In this document: one piece after another, positions 7,763 to 17,867 of the stretch
Numbering within the stretch: position 1 is the stretch's first letter
How the letters are laid out: every line of letters begins with the position of its first letter
Assembly: GCF_000746825.1 (NCBI RefSeq)
Contig: NZ_JQIV01000006.1
Location: 1,302,001 to 1,366,000 of the forward strand
Length of the DNA: 64,000 nt
From: Carnobacterium inhibens subsp. inhibens DSM 13024
Lineage (GTDB): Bacteria > Bacillota > Bacilli > Lactobacillales > Carnobacteriaceae
Direction of reading: 5' to 3'
Translations under genes and position numbers: made by a program
Notes under the pieces: generated by a model
The model's database searches: none
Told to the model about the DNA's origin: nothing
Seen by the model: the letters and a program-made list of their open reading frames with translations, nothing else

Positions 7763-10114
7763 TTATAAGTCAGATTCAATTTTTTTCAATTCGATAAAAT
7801 GAATTGAATTGATATCCATATAGGCATAAAAAGACCATTTCTTTTCAATGATTTCATCATTTATTTCTACATCTGGAGTTGCAGTAGAAATAATGTATTT
7901 CATTACCTCTTGATTAATTCCATGCTTGCTGTTTATTTTTCTTAGATTGTCGTATAGTGCCCCATTTTTACGATCAAATTTAAACCGAGTAATTTGGTAT
8001 TCACTTGGCTCTAGGCTATCAATAGTCACTTGTAATTCTTTACTATGTTGACGTAAGAACAATTCGTCAACTGAATAACGAGGATTAAAATTGCGTTCAT
8101 GGAAAACAGCAATTTGATAACCGTCTTCATTTTTAGTCATGAGGTGATTCTCTCCCATAGATACGATTGTTCCATATAACCGCTCTTTAAAAAACATCGC
8201 ATAATAAACCGGTCGTTTCCCATTGAAATAGTGGAAAAGTTCAAGTCCATCCGAAACAATATCTGTACTTTTATGGATTCGCTCATGAATTTCGTTGTTG
8301 ATCCAAAAACCTAATCCTTGAACTTCTCGGCTTAATTCAATAACCGTATTAAAAATCAATGCTGCTCGGAAAAATGTTCCATTGATATACCGTGAGTCTC
8401 CGGTCAATGTATTCCACATATCAAGATATAAGGGCTTTTTGATTCCTTTTTTTTGAAGAAACTGTTTTAATTTTTTTGTTTTATTCATGTGATAATTTTG
8501 AGATTTAATAAAATTTTGGTCACTTGTATCCTCGAAATTGATTTCTGTATTTCGATTGGCATCAAAGCTGATAAAGTCAATCTGATGTGCTCGGTTCAAT
8601 AACCACGTATGACTAGTTTCTATCGTTTCCTTTTCTTCATTAAAAGGTAAAAATACTCCTACTTGGCTATTCGCGGCTCTTTTTTTCACTATTCTTTGTA
8701 ATGTCTCATATATATTTTCTAACAAGGATGAATCTAGCTTCGTTTCTTTAGGCGCATAAAATAAGATATGCCATCTTTGAACAAATTCTTTTCCAAACAC
8801 TTGAATGGTATGATTTAGAAACGCCCTTAGCTTAGAAAAATAATCTTTAACATAAAGTATTTCATTTACATTGATGCGCAAGAATACACTAAAACCAAGA
8901 TCTTTAATAGTTCGTAAAGCTAGATCAGAATTGGCGTAAATGGAAATTGTTGAAATGGTTTCATCTGTATTTACTTCTGGTAAGATCGTCGATCCGCTTA
9001 TTAAATTTCGAATACCTATAAAATCTATTTTCATAGAGCTATCTGTCATCAAAACTTGTTCTTTTATATTCTCATTCAAAATATCTTTCAGCTCACCGAT
9101 AAATACAATGTGCTTTTCATGTTCAAGTGTACTTTTTGATTGTTCTGTTGGTGAAATAGTTAATTTTTCACTGGTGAAATTATTGCCTAAAAGAGATTGA
9201 TTCATTTCTTTATCACAATATTTTGTTAATTTAACTAGTACTTCAGGTGAGTCTAGAATACTAAATGTTCCACTATTTTGTTTAGTCATTTGCCTGTTTG
9301 GAATACCTTTTGTTTTGTGTTCTTTACGATAACTAGCAGGCGTTTGATTGTAAGTTGTTTTAAAAGCTAGAGCAAATTGTTTGGCTGTGGTAAACCCATT
9401 ACGAGAAGCAATTTGAAAAATGGACTCTGATGAATGAACCAAATCCTCTTTACTATGCTTAAGGCGAACGCTAGTTAAATACTTAGAAAAGTTAACTCCA
9501 ACAAATTGTTTGAAGTACCGTGAGAAATAAGAAGGTGATAAAAATTCTTTATTTGCCATATCTGTCAAAGACAAAGGTTCTCCGTAATTGTGTTCAATAT
9601 AATTTAAAATACGCGTTATTCTTTCATCTTCTAATTCAATTTGTTCTTGATAAGGAATACTTTTTTTGAAAAATCGAATAATCATTAACAATACTTGGTA
9701 AAGATCACTTTGGACACTCACAGAACTGTCTTCACCTTTTTGTAAATGAGCAATCACCATTTTGGCTAATAGACGCCGTAATTGAGATAGAACTTCCTCG
9801 CGCCCATTATCAACTTTTTTAGAAAAGCATTCAAAAATATAATGATAGTAGGCTTCATATTGCATTTTGAAAAAGTGATTCGTAATAGATAAAGAAACAA
9901 GAATATTAGTTGAGTCTCCGGAAATACTGTAGATGGTATTTCGATTAATAATCAAGATATCACTTTCTTGCAATAGATACTTTTTGCCATCCATAGAAAC
10001 AGTGAGACTTCCTTCAACCACAAATAAAAGTATCGTACCTGCGAATTGTCTAGATGACATAGATTGAATACTTTGAATGGTAATCTCAAAATCAGTTATA
10101 AATTTTTGCTCCAT
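7763..10114 (-). CDS. AraC-family regulator fused to a GH39 (beta-xylosidase-like) domain
   Basis: A 783-aa three-part protein. Residues 1-120 form a cupin-like sensing domain (GSLTVSMDGKKYLLQESDILIINRNT). Residues about 165-267 are a double helix-turn-helix AraC domain (LSLTDMANKEFLSPSYFSRYFKQ; IASRNGFTTAKQFALAFK). Residues about 300-783 resemble glycoside hydrolase family 39 / beta-xylosidase barrels. In Lactobacillales this fused family is annotated as a regulator, with the glycosidase-like part probably serving as a sugar sensor. I cannot identify an intact acid/base pair. Nearby targets could be the M20/MFS operon. Confidence 0.82.
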   Translation of the reverse strand: MEQKFITDFEITIQSIQSMSSRQFAGTILLFVVEGSLTVSMDGKKYLLQESDILIINRNTIYSISGDSTNILVSLSITNHFFKMQYEAYYHYIFECFSKKVDNGREEVLSQLRRLLAKMVIAHLQKGEDSSVSVQSDLYQVLLMIIRFFKKSIPYQEQIELEDERITRILNYIEHNYGEPLSLTDMANKEFLSPSYFSRYFKQFVGVNFSKYLTSVRLKHSKEDLVHSSESIFQIASRNGFTTAKQFALAFKTTYNQTPASYRKEHKTKGIPNRQMTKQNSGTFSILDSPEVLVKLTKYCDKEMNQSLLGNNFTSEKLTISPTEQSKSTLEHEKHIVFIGELKDILNENIKEQVLMTDSSMKIDFIGIRNLISGSTILPEVNTDETISTISIYANSDLALRTIKDLGFSVFLRINVNEILYVKDYFSKLRAFLNHTIQVFGKEFVQRWHILFYAPKETKLDSSLLENIYETLQRIVKKRAANSQVGVFLPFNEEKETIETSHTWLLNRAHQIDFISFDANRNTEINFEDTSDQNFIKSQNYHMNKTKKLKQFLQKKGIKKPLYLDMWNTLTGDSRYINGTFFRAALIFNTVIELSREVQGLGFWINNEIHERIHKSTDIVSDGLELFHYFNGKRPVYYAMFFKERLYGTIVSMGENHLMTKNEDGYQIAVFHERNFNPRYSVDELFLRQHSKELQVTIDSLEPSEYQITRFKFDRKNGALYDNLRKINSKHGINQEVMKYIISTATPDVEINDEIIEKKWSFYAYMDINSIHFIELKKIESDL

Positions 10115-10461
10115 GCTATTCTCCTTTTCTGCAGATTAATCATATAGGATAACCCTTGAAAATTTTCTATAAATTATCCTAAAAACTTTTCTTAGTGTAA
10201 CCTTTATTCTGCCACTTATTTTTTACAAACAGTCAATTTCATTTTTTTATAATATTAGATTAATTAGTGAGTATCAGATGCATTGCTATTATATGGGTCA
10301 TTCCATCCGAAATCAAATACGTTTCATTTTTTAGTTTAGCTTATATGACAAAATCGACAATTTTTGTTCCTTACATACCCCGGAGATTAATTCTGGAGTA
10401 CAAAAAATGTGGTATAGTAAAAGTGTTGTTTTTTAATTAGTTGTACCATGGAGGTATTTAT
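10115..10461. other. Gene-free region between the AraC-type and YibE-type genes
   Basis: About 345 bp holding two divergent promoters. For the plus-strand yibE-like gene, TATAGT at 10413-10418 with a weak TTCTGG at 10391-10396 (16-nt spacer) is the best candidate. The rest is AT-rich and shows no reading frame or stable hairpin that I can support. Confidence 0.4.
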
Positions 10462-11577
10462 TTGAACATTAATAGAAAGAAAAAAACACTTTTCCTCTAT
10501 AGCTTTGTTTTATTCTGTGTCGTAATATCTTTATTATTTACACAAAATAATTTCCGATTTTACAAGCAACCGATAGTAGAAATTGTTACAGAAACACTTA
10601 CTGGAAAAGAAAACTTTAACGATTCAACGTCTAACGACGAGTTATTCCATCAAACTTTAGTTGGGAAAATTAAGAATGGAGAGCAAAAAGATCAACTAAT
10701 CTCATTAGAAAATACCTACTCCTCATCTGGAGCATTTGATCATCAATATCAAGTTGGGGATGAATTATTTGTTTCCATTAAAAAGAACAGTGATAGTTCT
10801 CAGTTAACCGGAACTGTTGATGGTCCAAAACGAGATAAATATGTTGTATACGCAGCATGTTTATTTGTACTGACTGTTTTACTTGTTGGGAAAAAGAGCG
10901 GCTTATTTTCGTTAATCAGTTTAATAGTCAATATACTTGTATTATACCTCGCATTGAACAGTTATATCCATTCAGAACAAGCCAGTCTATTGCTTATCTC
11001 CAGTGGATTAGTTGTTTTTTTCACGGTAACTTCTTTATTATTGGTTAGTGGAAAGAATGAGAAAACAGTTGCTGCTATCTTAGCAACTATAATTGGCACT
11101 TTTTCCGCTCTTCTCATAGCCTATATTGTAATGATGCTGACAGCAGAAAAAGGGCTGAGGTATGAGGAAATGGCATTTATAACAAGATCGCCACAAAAAG
11201 TATTCTTAGCTAGTATCTTAGTGGGTTCTTTAGGTGCTGTAATGGATATTGCTATTACAATAACCTCTTCACTTTATGAACTATATGATAAGGACAATAA
11301 TATTTCACTAAAAAGCCTAAAAGAATCAGGGAATGAAATAGGTAAAGATATTATGGGAACAATGACGAATGTGTTATTTTTTGCCTATGTTAGTGGAGGT
11401 ATTCCAATGATTCTGCTTTATTTAAAAAATGGTTCTACATGGGGATACACTTTATCAATGAATTTATCCTTAGAATTAACGAGGGCTCTTGTTGGAAGCA
11501 TTGGGATCGTGTTGACTATTCCAATCAGCATCCACACTGCCATTTATTTCATTCATAAAAGGAGAAATAACAAATGA
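10462..11577 (+). CDS. YibE/F-family membrane protein (first of pair)
   Basis: About 371 aa. An N-terminal membrane anchor (LFLYSFVLFCVVISLLF) and an extracytoplasmic domain (about 30-125) precede seven or so transmembrane segments of the YibE/F family (GAVMDIAITITSSLYEL; GKDIMGTMTNVLFFAYVSG). The start is TTG at 10462, 7 nt after GGAGG; no ATG fits. Its stop overlaps the next ATG by 4 nt. Paired YibE/YibF-like proteins are widespread in Firmicutes and are predicted transporters, but their function is undefined. Confidence 0.85.
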   Translation: MNINRKKKTLFLYSFVLFCVVISLLFTQNNFRFYKQPIVEIVTETLTGKENFNDSTSNDELFHQTLVGKIKNGEQKDQLISLENTYSSSGAFDHQYQVGDELFVSIKKNSDSSQLTGTVDGPKRDKYVVYAACLFVLTVLLVGKKSGLFSLISLIVNILVLYLALNSYIHSEQASLLLISSGLVVFFTVTSLLLVSGKNEKTVAAILATIIGTFSALLIAYIVMMLTAEKGLRYEEMAFITRSPQKVFLASILVGSLGAVMDIAITITSSLYELYDKDNNISLKSLKESGNEIGKDIMGTMTNVLFFAYVSGGIPMILLYLKNGSTWGYTLSMNLSLELTRALVGSIGIVLTIPISIHTAIYFIHKRRNNK

Positions 11578-12359
11578 ATGTATTAGTTTGTTTATCAATT
11601 ATTCTATTTGTACTAATGAAGTCCATTAGCGGGGAAAAAGGGACAAAATCATTTATCGCTCTTTTTTTAAACTTTGGTGTAATCCTTTTGACTATCCTTC
11701 TAATGGCTAGAGAAGTGAGTGATCCTATTTTTTTAACCTTGATTGCTTGTCTGATCATTAGCTGCATCAATTTATTTTATATAAATGCGATCAATCTTAA
11801 ATCAATCATCGCCTTTGGTGCTACAATCATCACCTTGCTTTTTTTAGTAGTAATTATTTTTATCATCGTTGGAAAAGCTAACATACAAGGATTTGGAATA
11901 GAAGAAATAGAAGAATTAAGTTTTTTTAACTTTTATGTAGGAATAGATTTCCTTAAGATTGCTATTTCTACAATCATTATGGGATCCATAGGGGCCATTA
12001 CAGATACCGCTATTTCTATTTCTTCTGCAATGAATGAGCTATGGAAACATAATCCTAATTTAAGTCGATCCACTCTTTTTAAATCTGGTATGAATGTTGG
12101 GAAAGATATTTTAGGTACAACAACAAATACGTTGTACTTTGCCTTTATCGGCGGCTATCTAGCCTTAATCATATGGTTTAATGATTTATCCTACTCATTT
12201 GGTGAAGTGATCAATTCCAAAGTATTTAGTTCGGAAGTCATTTCCATTTTTTGTATTGGAACAGGTGCTATTCTGATCATACCCATTACCGCTGGGCTTA
12301 CAGCATATTTCTTTACCAGACCTAAAGTTGAAGTTTCAGTAAATAAGAAAATCAGATAA
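11574..12359 (+). CDS. YibE/F-family membrane protein (second of pair)
   Basis: A 261-aa polytopic protein without the extracytoplasmic domain of its partner. It repeats the family signature as GAITDTAISISSAMNEL and GKDILGTTTNTLYFAFIGGY. It overlaps the upstream gene as ATGA, so the two are translationally coupled and probably form one complex. A long bidirectional terminator follows 160 bp downstream. Confidence 0.85.
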   Translation: MNVLVCLSIILFVLMKSISGEKGTKSFIALFLNFGVILLTILLMAREVSDPIFLTLIACLIISCINLFYINAINLKSIIAFGATIITLLFLVVIIFIIVGKANIQGFGIEEIEELSFFNFYVGIDFLKIAISTIIMGSIGAITDTAISISSAMNELWKHNPNLSRSTLFKSGMNVGKDILGTTTNTLYFAFIGGYLALIIWFNDLSYSFGEVINSKVFSSEVISIFCIGTGAILIIPITAGLTAYFFTRPKVEVSVNKKIR

Positions 12360-12520
12360 AAGAAAATGAAAGTTCGCTCCAACTTAAAGGGTTCACTTCA
12401 CTGTCTCTCTTACGTATAGCGTCGTTTCACGGAAGAGTGTTTCAAATCCGCTCTATTTTTCCATTAAAGGAGCGCTAGATTTGCTTTTTGGAGCACGTTT
12501 TAGAATAAACATTCATATAT

Positions 12521-12559
12521 AAAGAAAGGGCTGAGATTTTTTATCTCAGCCCTTTCTTT
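12521..12559. terminator. Bidirectional terminator between the YibE/F pair and the ABC exporter
   Basis: AAAGAAAGGGCTGAGAT pairs perfectly with ATCTCAGCCCTTTCTTT around a short T-loop, with A/T flanks on both sides, between convergent genes. Confidence 0.85.
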
Positions 12560-12578
12560 TAATAATTCATTCTACTTT

Positions 12579-14369
12579 TTATAAATCTCCAGTTTTTTCT
12601 TGATACGTTTGCAATTGGTACATATCATAGTAAGTACCTTCTTTACTGATCAACTCATCATGGGTACCTTGTTCCACGATTTCTCCATCATTTAAAACTA
12701 AGATTTGATCTGCATCTTTAATCGTCGATAATCGGTGAGCAATAATCAATGATGTTCGGTTTTTGCGCATGTTAGATAAGCCTTTTTGAATTTTCTCTTC
12801 TGTTTCTGTATCTATATTAGCTGTTGCTTCATCAAGAATCAAAATTTTAGGCGAGCGCAGAATGGTTCTGGCAAAACTGATCAATTGCTTTTCGCCTGAA
12901 GATAAACTTGCCCCGCGTTCAATGACTTTAGACCCATAACCATTTTCCATAGTTGAGATAAAATCATCTGCATAGACAAACTCAGCTGCCTTCTTAACGT
13001 CTTCTTTTGAATATTTATCACTGTACATATGGATATTGTCTGCGATCGTACCGTAAAACAAGAAGCTATCTTGTAAAACAAGTCCCATTTTAGTGCGAAG
13101 TTCTTCTACGGGCATGTCTTTCAAGGAGTGGCCGTCAATACTAATTTCACCGTCGTGGTAATCATAGAACCGCATGAGTACATTAATGATCGAACTTTTC
13201 CCTGATCCAGTTTGGCCGACTAAAGCCACTGTTTCACCTGGCTTCACTTCAAAATTTATGTTACGCAAGACTTGTTTCTTTCCATCATAAGAAAAATTTA
13301 AATTGCTTACTTTGATATGTCCTTCAGTAATTTCAGCATGACTTCTGGCATCTGTTTCTGGAGCCAATTCCTTACTTTGAAGCAATTCTTGGACCCGGTG
13401 TCCAGAAACGATCCCATCTTGTAAAGAACTTAAACTGTTCATCATTTGACTGATTGGCTGGAAGAATGAGCGAGAATAAGCCGTAAAAGCATAAACTAAA
13501 CCAATATCGACTGCACTTTGGTTCCAATCTTGGTAACCAAATATAAGCAGTACGATCACCAAAGCAAGTGATTCAATCACATTGATTGCCGGTGCTAGTA
13601 ATAATGCATTCATACTGTACATGGAACGACGAGTAGCTACATACTCTTGATTGACCTCATCGAACTCTTTTATCAAGCGCTTCTCTTGATTGTATTTCTG
13701 GATGATACTCATCCCGCTGATTGATTCACTCAAATTTGCATTCAACTGACTCAATACTTTTCGCATGCGGCTGTACACAAGTGTACTCTTTTTCCGATAG
13801 ATCCCTGCGATCCAAACAATGATCGGTGTGAACAGAATAAATACCAGTGCCATTCGCCAATTTAACGCAAACATGGCAACAGCAATCGAAAGGACATTAA
13901 ACAACCCCGTAGAGATCGTTAAAAATACGGTCCAAAAATCTTTGATGGTCTCTGTATCATTTGTCACTCTGGAAACCACTGTACCAGCTGGTGTTTGATC
14001 AAAATACCGCATTCCAAGTGAAGTGACCTTTTCATACAGTTGGTTTCGTATATTTCCCACGGTTCTTTCTGAAGCTGTATTGAACAGAAAATCTTTTACA
14101 TAGGCAAATACTGCCTTCAAAATCGTCAGCACCCCATAAAAAGTGACGACTCTGATGGTGATGTCCATGGTTGCAGTTCCATTTGCTAAATAAGTGTCGA
14201 TATACCGCTGTATAATGATTGGCAAATACGCAGCGACTGCTGAACCTAGCGCTAAAAATAAAAATGAAAAGGCAAAGAGGAATTTATATGGTTTTGCAAA
14301 ACGAAAGAGGCTGAGTAAAATAGACCAAGATTCTTTATTGGAGAAAGCCGTTTGTTTTTGGTTATCCAA
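12579..14369 (-). CDS. Heterodimeric ABC exporter, subunit with canonical Walker B (LmrD/BmrD/EfrB-like)
   Basis: A 596-aa half-transporter with six transmembrane helices (about 30-320) and a nucleotide-binding domain. It has Walker A GQTGSGKS, Q-loop LQDSF, and Walker B LILDEAT with the catalytic Glu. The signature reads LSSGEKQ instead of LSGGQ. This pattern (degenerate signature here, degenerate Walker B in the partner) defines asymmetric exporters such as LmrCD, BmrCD and TM287/288. It follows its partner with no gap. Likely a multidrug or lipid exporter. Confidence 0.9.
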   Translation of the reverse strand: MDNQKQTAFSNKESWSILLSLFRFAKPYKFLFAFSFLFLALGSAVAAYLPIIIQRYIDTYLANGTATMDITIRVVTFYGVLTILKAVFAYVKDFLFNTASERTVGNIRNQLYEKVTSLGMRYFDQTPAGTVVSRVTNDTETIKDFWTVFLTISTGLFNVLSIAVAMFALNWRMALVFILFTPIIVWIAGIYRKKSTLVYSRMRKVLSQLNANLSESISGMSIIQKYNQEKRLIKEFDEVNQEYVATRRSMYSMNALLLAPAINVIESLALVIVLLIFGYQDWNQSAVDIGLVYAFTAYSRSFFQPISQMMNSLSSLQDGIVSGHRVQELLQSKELAPETDARSHAEITEGHIKVSNLNFSYDGKKQVLRNINFEVKPGETVALVGQTGSGKSSIINVLMRFYDYHDGEISIDGHSLKDMPVEELRTKMGLVLQDSFLFYGTIADNIHMYSDKYSKEDVKKAAEFVYADDFISTMENGYGSKVIERGASLSSGEKQLISFARTILRSPKILILDEATANIDTETEEKIQKGLSNMRKNRTSLIIAHRLSTIKDADQILVLNDGEIVEQGTHDELISKEGTYYDMYQLQTYQEKTGDL

Positions 14370-16124
14370 CTATACTCCCTCCTTGTCTAATTTTTTTTCG
14401 AGTTGTTGTTTATGGTACATGTCGTTATACCAACCTTTTGTTCCTATTAATTGTTGATGAGATCCGCGTTCGCTGATGCTTCCATTTTCCATTACAATAA
14501 TTTCATCTGCATGCATGATCGAACTGATACGATGTGCAGAAATAATAGTTGTCTTGTGGCTTCGTTCTTGCTTCAATGAATTTAAAATAGCTTCTTCTGT
14601 ATGAGCATCTACGGCTGATAAAGAATCATCTAAGATCAAGCATTCTGGCTCCACAGCTAAAGCTCGAGCAATCGCAATACGTTGTTTTTGTCCACCAGAC
14701 AAAGAAACACCACGTTCGCCAACTTGGGTATCATATCCTTCTGGAAATTGCAGAATATCTTCATGAATATTTGCTGTTTTGGCATACTGCTCTACTTCTT
14801 CTTGAGTCAATGTTGGATTTCCAAAGCGGATATTTTCTCGAATCGTTGTGGAAAACAAAAAGTTTTCTTGCGGAACAATAGCAATGCCCTTTTTTAACGA
14901 CTCTAATGCATATTCTTTTATATTGATGTCATTGTATGAGATTTTCCCTTCATACTGATCGTATTCACGCATCAATAATTTATAAATCGTGCTTTTACCA
15001 GAACCTGTTCTTCCAACGATTCCCAACATGTTCCCTTTTTCTAAATGAAAATTAATATTCGTTAAGGCTGGATGTATGTCGTCAGGATACGTAAAGGAGT
15101 TTAACTCAAATGCAATATCGCCATCTAAAGCTTCGCGATAAGGATTTTCTATCTCTACAATAGACGGATCATAATTTAATAAAACTTCTACTCTGTCATA
15201 AGCTGCACTTCCGCGTTCCAACGTATTGATCAGTCCACCTACAGCTAACAACGGCCATTGCATCATGCCGATGTAACTGATAAACGCTACTAAATCTCCA
15301 ATAGAGATCCGTCCAGTTTGAACAAAATTCCCACCAACTAACAAGGCGATTACATACGTTAATCCCATGACGATCTCAATGCTTGGATTTAAAGCGGCTT
15401 TTAATTTGTATACTCTTTGATTTTTATCTACAACTTGTTGTGTTTCTTCTTTAAAAGCAGAAAAATCTTCTTTTTCTTCACCAAGTGTTTTTAGGACTTT
15501 CATACCTGTTACACTTTCCTGAACATGATCATTCATGGAAGAAAAAGCTTGCAATGCTCCACTATAACGCGCATGAATCATTTTCCCTAAATAAGTTGAC
15601 ACAATGATCAAAATTGGCAAAGGCAAAATAGATACCAGTGTCAGTTTCCAGTCAATGAAAAAGAACATTGAAAAGAGCGTTACACCACCTAAGGATAAAG
15701 CATCTGTTAAAGTCAGTACACCATCTGCTGCAACAAACCGAATAGCAGCCAAGTCATTTGTTGCATGAGCCATCAAATCTCCTGTACGATATTTATGATA
15801 GAACTCGGAGTCCATTCGTGTAAAAAATGAGAATAACCGATTGCGCAAAATGGATTCGATCAATGTCGAGTTTCCAAACAAAGCCATTCTCCATCCGTAC
15901 CGCAATGCGTACATGACAAGGGAAAACAAGAGAATCAACCCCACCCAAAAAAGCAAGATCTTCCAACTCAATGTTCCAGCTATAAAATGATCGATAATCG
16001 TTCCAATGATCTTTGGATTCAAAACCTGTAAAATAGCACAAATAATTAAAGCAGCTACACCAAAAGAGTAACTTTTCCAGCGCAGTTTGAAAAACCAGCC
16101 GTATTTTTTAAAAGTAGTAAACAT
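14370..16124 (-). CDS. Heterodimeric ABC exporter, subunit with degenerate Walker B (LmrC/BmrC/EfrA-like)
   Basis: About 584 aa with six transmembrane helices, Walker A GRTGSGKS and a canonical LSGGQKQR signature. Walker B reads LILDDSLSAVD, where Asp replaces the catalytic Glu; this is the known degenerate half-site of heterodimeric exporters. I placed the start at 16124 (GGAAAGGAA, then 8 nt to ATG). An ATG at 16157 in the same frame has no ribosome-binding site. Its stop abuts the partner's start codon. Confidence 0.9.
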   Translation of the reverse strand: MFTTFKKYGWFFKLRWKSYSFGVAALIICAILQVLNPKIIGTIIDHFIAGTLSWKILLFWVGLILLFSLVMYALRYGWRMALFGNSTLIESILRNRLFSFFTRMDSEFYHKYRTGDLMAHATNDLAAIRFVAADGVLTLTDALSLGGVTLFSMFFFIDWKLTLVSILPLPILIIVSTYLGKMIHARYSGALQAFSSMNDHVQESVTGMKVLKTLGEEKEDFSAFKEETQQVVDKNQRVYKLKAALNPSIEIVMGLTYVIALLVGGNFVQTGRISIGDLVAFISYIGMMQWPLLAVGGLINTLERGSAAYDRVEVLLNYDPSIVEIENPYREALDGDIAFELNSFTYPDDIHPALTNINFHLEKGNMLGIVGRTGSGKSTIYKLLMREYDQYEGKISYNDINIKEYALESLKKGIAIVPQENFLFSTTIRENIRFGNPTLTQEEVEQYAKTANIHEDILQFPEGYDTQVGERGVSLSGGQKQRIAIARALAVEPECLILDDSLSAVDAHTEEAILNSLKQERSHKTTIISAHRISSIMHADEIIVMENGSISERGSHQQLIGTKGWYNDMYHKQQLEKKLDKEGV

Positions 16125-16201
16125 TATTTCGTTCCTTTCCTTTTCGTGTTTGGTCATAAAAAGAACAAATAGAATAGAAAACTTCTATTTGTCTTCAATA
16201 A

Positions 16202-17866
16202 TCATTTTTTTGAATCTATCATCTTGAGATAACTTTGGTAGTTTTTATTCCCACCGGATAAGTTATAAACGTCTTTAAATCCATAGTTGAGCAACACATT
16301 TTGAGCAGCATTTCCCGTGACCCCTTTATTGCAATAAGTGACCGTCACAAGAGATTCATCTAATTCTTTGCTTCTTTCTCTTAATTCAGCTAAAGGAATG
16401 TGGAAAGCTCCTTCAATATGTTCTTTTTCAAAATCTTTTTTTGAACGTGTGTCAATAATTTGCAAAACTTCTCCATTCAATTGACGACTCACCAAATCAG
16501 CTGGCGTTAACAATGGGTTTCGTTTCAATGCATTATCCAGTGCCATTCCAGTATAGAGGACAGGGTCTTTCGTTGTAGCAAATGGCGGTGCATAAGCCAG
16601 ATCAAGATGAAAGAGATCTTCTGCTTTGGCTTTAAACGTAATCGCCGTGGCAATCACATCAATTCGCTTATCGACTCCATTTTGGCCGATTGCTTGTGCT
16701 CCTAAAATACGTCCAGTATGTTTATCAACCAACGATTTGATCGTCAATTCTTTTCCACCTAGATATTCAGCATGATCCGGTTTGATACTGTATAAAACTT
16801 CAACTTCATAACCGGCAATTTTGGCCTCTTTTTCTGTTAAACCTGTTTGGCCAACATGCAAATCAAAAATTCTGAAGATTCCTGTTCCTAGTACACCTCT
16901 ATGTTCCAGATTTCCGCCAGTCATCACATCTCCAGCAATTCGACCCATTTTATTAGCCGTTGAACCTAATGGACGATAAATCGGTTTTCCAGTAATAACT
17001 GAAAAGCTTTCTGCAACATCTCCAACAGCATATACATTTGAAAGATTCGTTTGCATTTTTTTATTTACAGCAATCGCTCCTGATGTCCCAATTTCCACGC
17101 CAATTTTCTTAGCTAGTTCAGTATTTGGGCGTACACCTGCAGATAAGATGACAATATCAGGTTCAATCGTAACGTCATTTGTCGTGATAACTCTCTCTAC
17201 TGAAGTTTCTCCTTCAATCGTTTTTACAGTATCACTCAGGATAAGATGGACTCCTTTTTCACGCAACTGCTCCTCCACTCGAAAAGCCATATCTGCATCC
17301 ATCGGCGGCATGATTTGATCTTCTAGTTGAACGATTGTTACCTCTAATCCTTTATTCACGAGTTGTTCTGTCATCTCTAAACCAATAAATCCGGCACCAA
17401 TAATTAACGCTTTTTTAGGCTGCGCAACTGTAAAGTTTCCAATATCTCGAGCATCTTGAATCGTGCGAACTTGGAATACATTGTCATAGTATTTTTGGTT
17501 GAATGGAGGCGGAGTAAAAGGAGAAGCCCCAGTTGCAAAGACTAAAACATCATAGTCGTTTGCTTTCTTTTCTCCAGAAACAAGATCTGTAACTTCTATT
17601 TGTTTAGCAGCTGCATCGATCTTTGTTACTTTATGTTCTGTAAAGACAGAAACATTGTATCTTTTTTTAAACCATTCTGCATTTCTAGGCGTTAAGTCAC
17701 TCAAGTTTTCGACTTCTCCACCAATTTGGTAAGGAATGCCACATACGGAATAAGAAATATCTTTTCCCTGATCGTAAACGACGATTTCAGCTTCCTCAGT
17801 ATTCCGTCTAGCTTTAGCTGCTACAGATGTACCAGCAGCAACTGATCCAATCACAATAATTTTCAT
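16202..17866 (-). CDS. cdr: CoA-disulfide reductase with C-terminal rhodanese domain
   Basis: A 554-aa pyridine-nucleotide-disulfide oxidoreductase fusion. It has an N-terminal FAD dinucleotide fold (GSVAAGTSVAAKARR), the single active Cys42 in SYSVCGIPY typical of CoADR, an NAD(P)H domain (IIGAGFIGLEMTEQL), a dimerisation domain, and from about residue 460 a rhodanese domain with Cys512 in YCNKGVTG. Such fusions reduce CoA disulfides, persulfides or polysulfides. It lies 1 nt after the ArsR gene and is cotranscribed with it. Confidence 0.88.
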   Translation of the reverse strand: MKIIVIGSVAAGTSVAAKARRNTEEAEIVVYDQGKDISYSVCGIPYQIGGEVENLSDLTPRNAEWFKKRYNVSVFTEHKVTKIDAAAKQIEVTDLVSGEKKANDYDVLVFATGASPFTPPPFNQKYYDNVFQVRTIQDARDIGNFTVAQPKKALIIGAGFIGLEMTEQLVNKGLEVTIVQLEDQIMPPMDADMAFRVEEQLREKGVHLILSDTVKTIEGETSVERVITTNDVTIEPDIVILSAGVRPNTELAKKIGVEIGTSGAIAVNKKMQTNLSNVYAVGDVAESFSVITGKPIYRPLGSTANKMGRIAGDVMTGGNLEHRGVLGTGIFRIFDLHVGQTGLTEKEAKIAGYEVEVLYSIKPDHAEYLGGKELTIKSLVDKHTGRILGAQAIGQNGVDKRIDVIATAITFKAKAEDLFHLDLAYAPPFATTKDPVLYTGMALDNALKRNPLLTPADLVSRQLNGEVLQIIDTRSKKDFEKEHIEGAFHIPLAELRERSKELDESLVTVTYCNKGVTGNAAQNVLLNYGFKDVYNLSGGNKNYQSYLKMIDSKK

Positions 17867-17867
17867 C

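Noticed and set aside
12360-12520. Region with GGAGCG/CGCTCC fragments after the YibE/F pair as a possible repeat element or small RNA
   Set aside because: No clean fold and no second copy in the window; only the following terminator is supportable.
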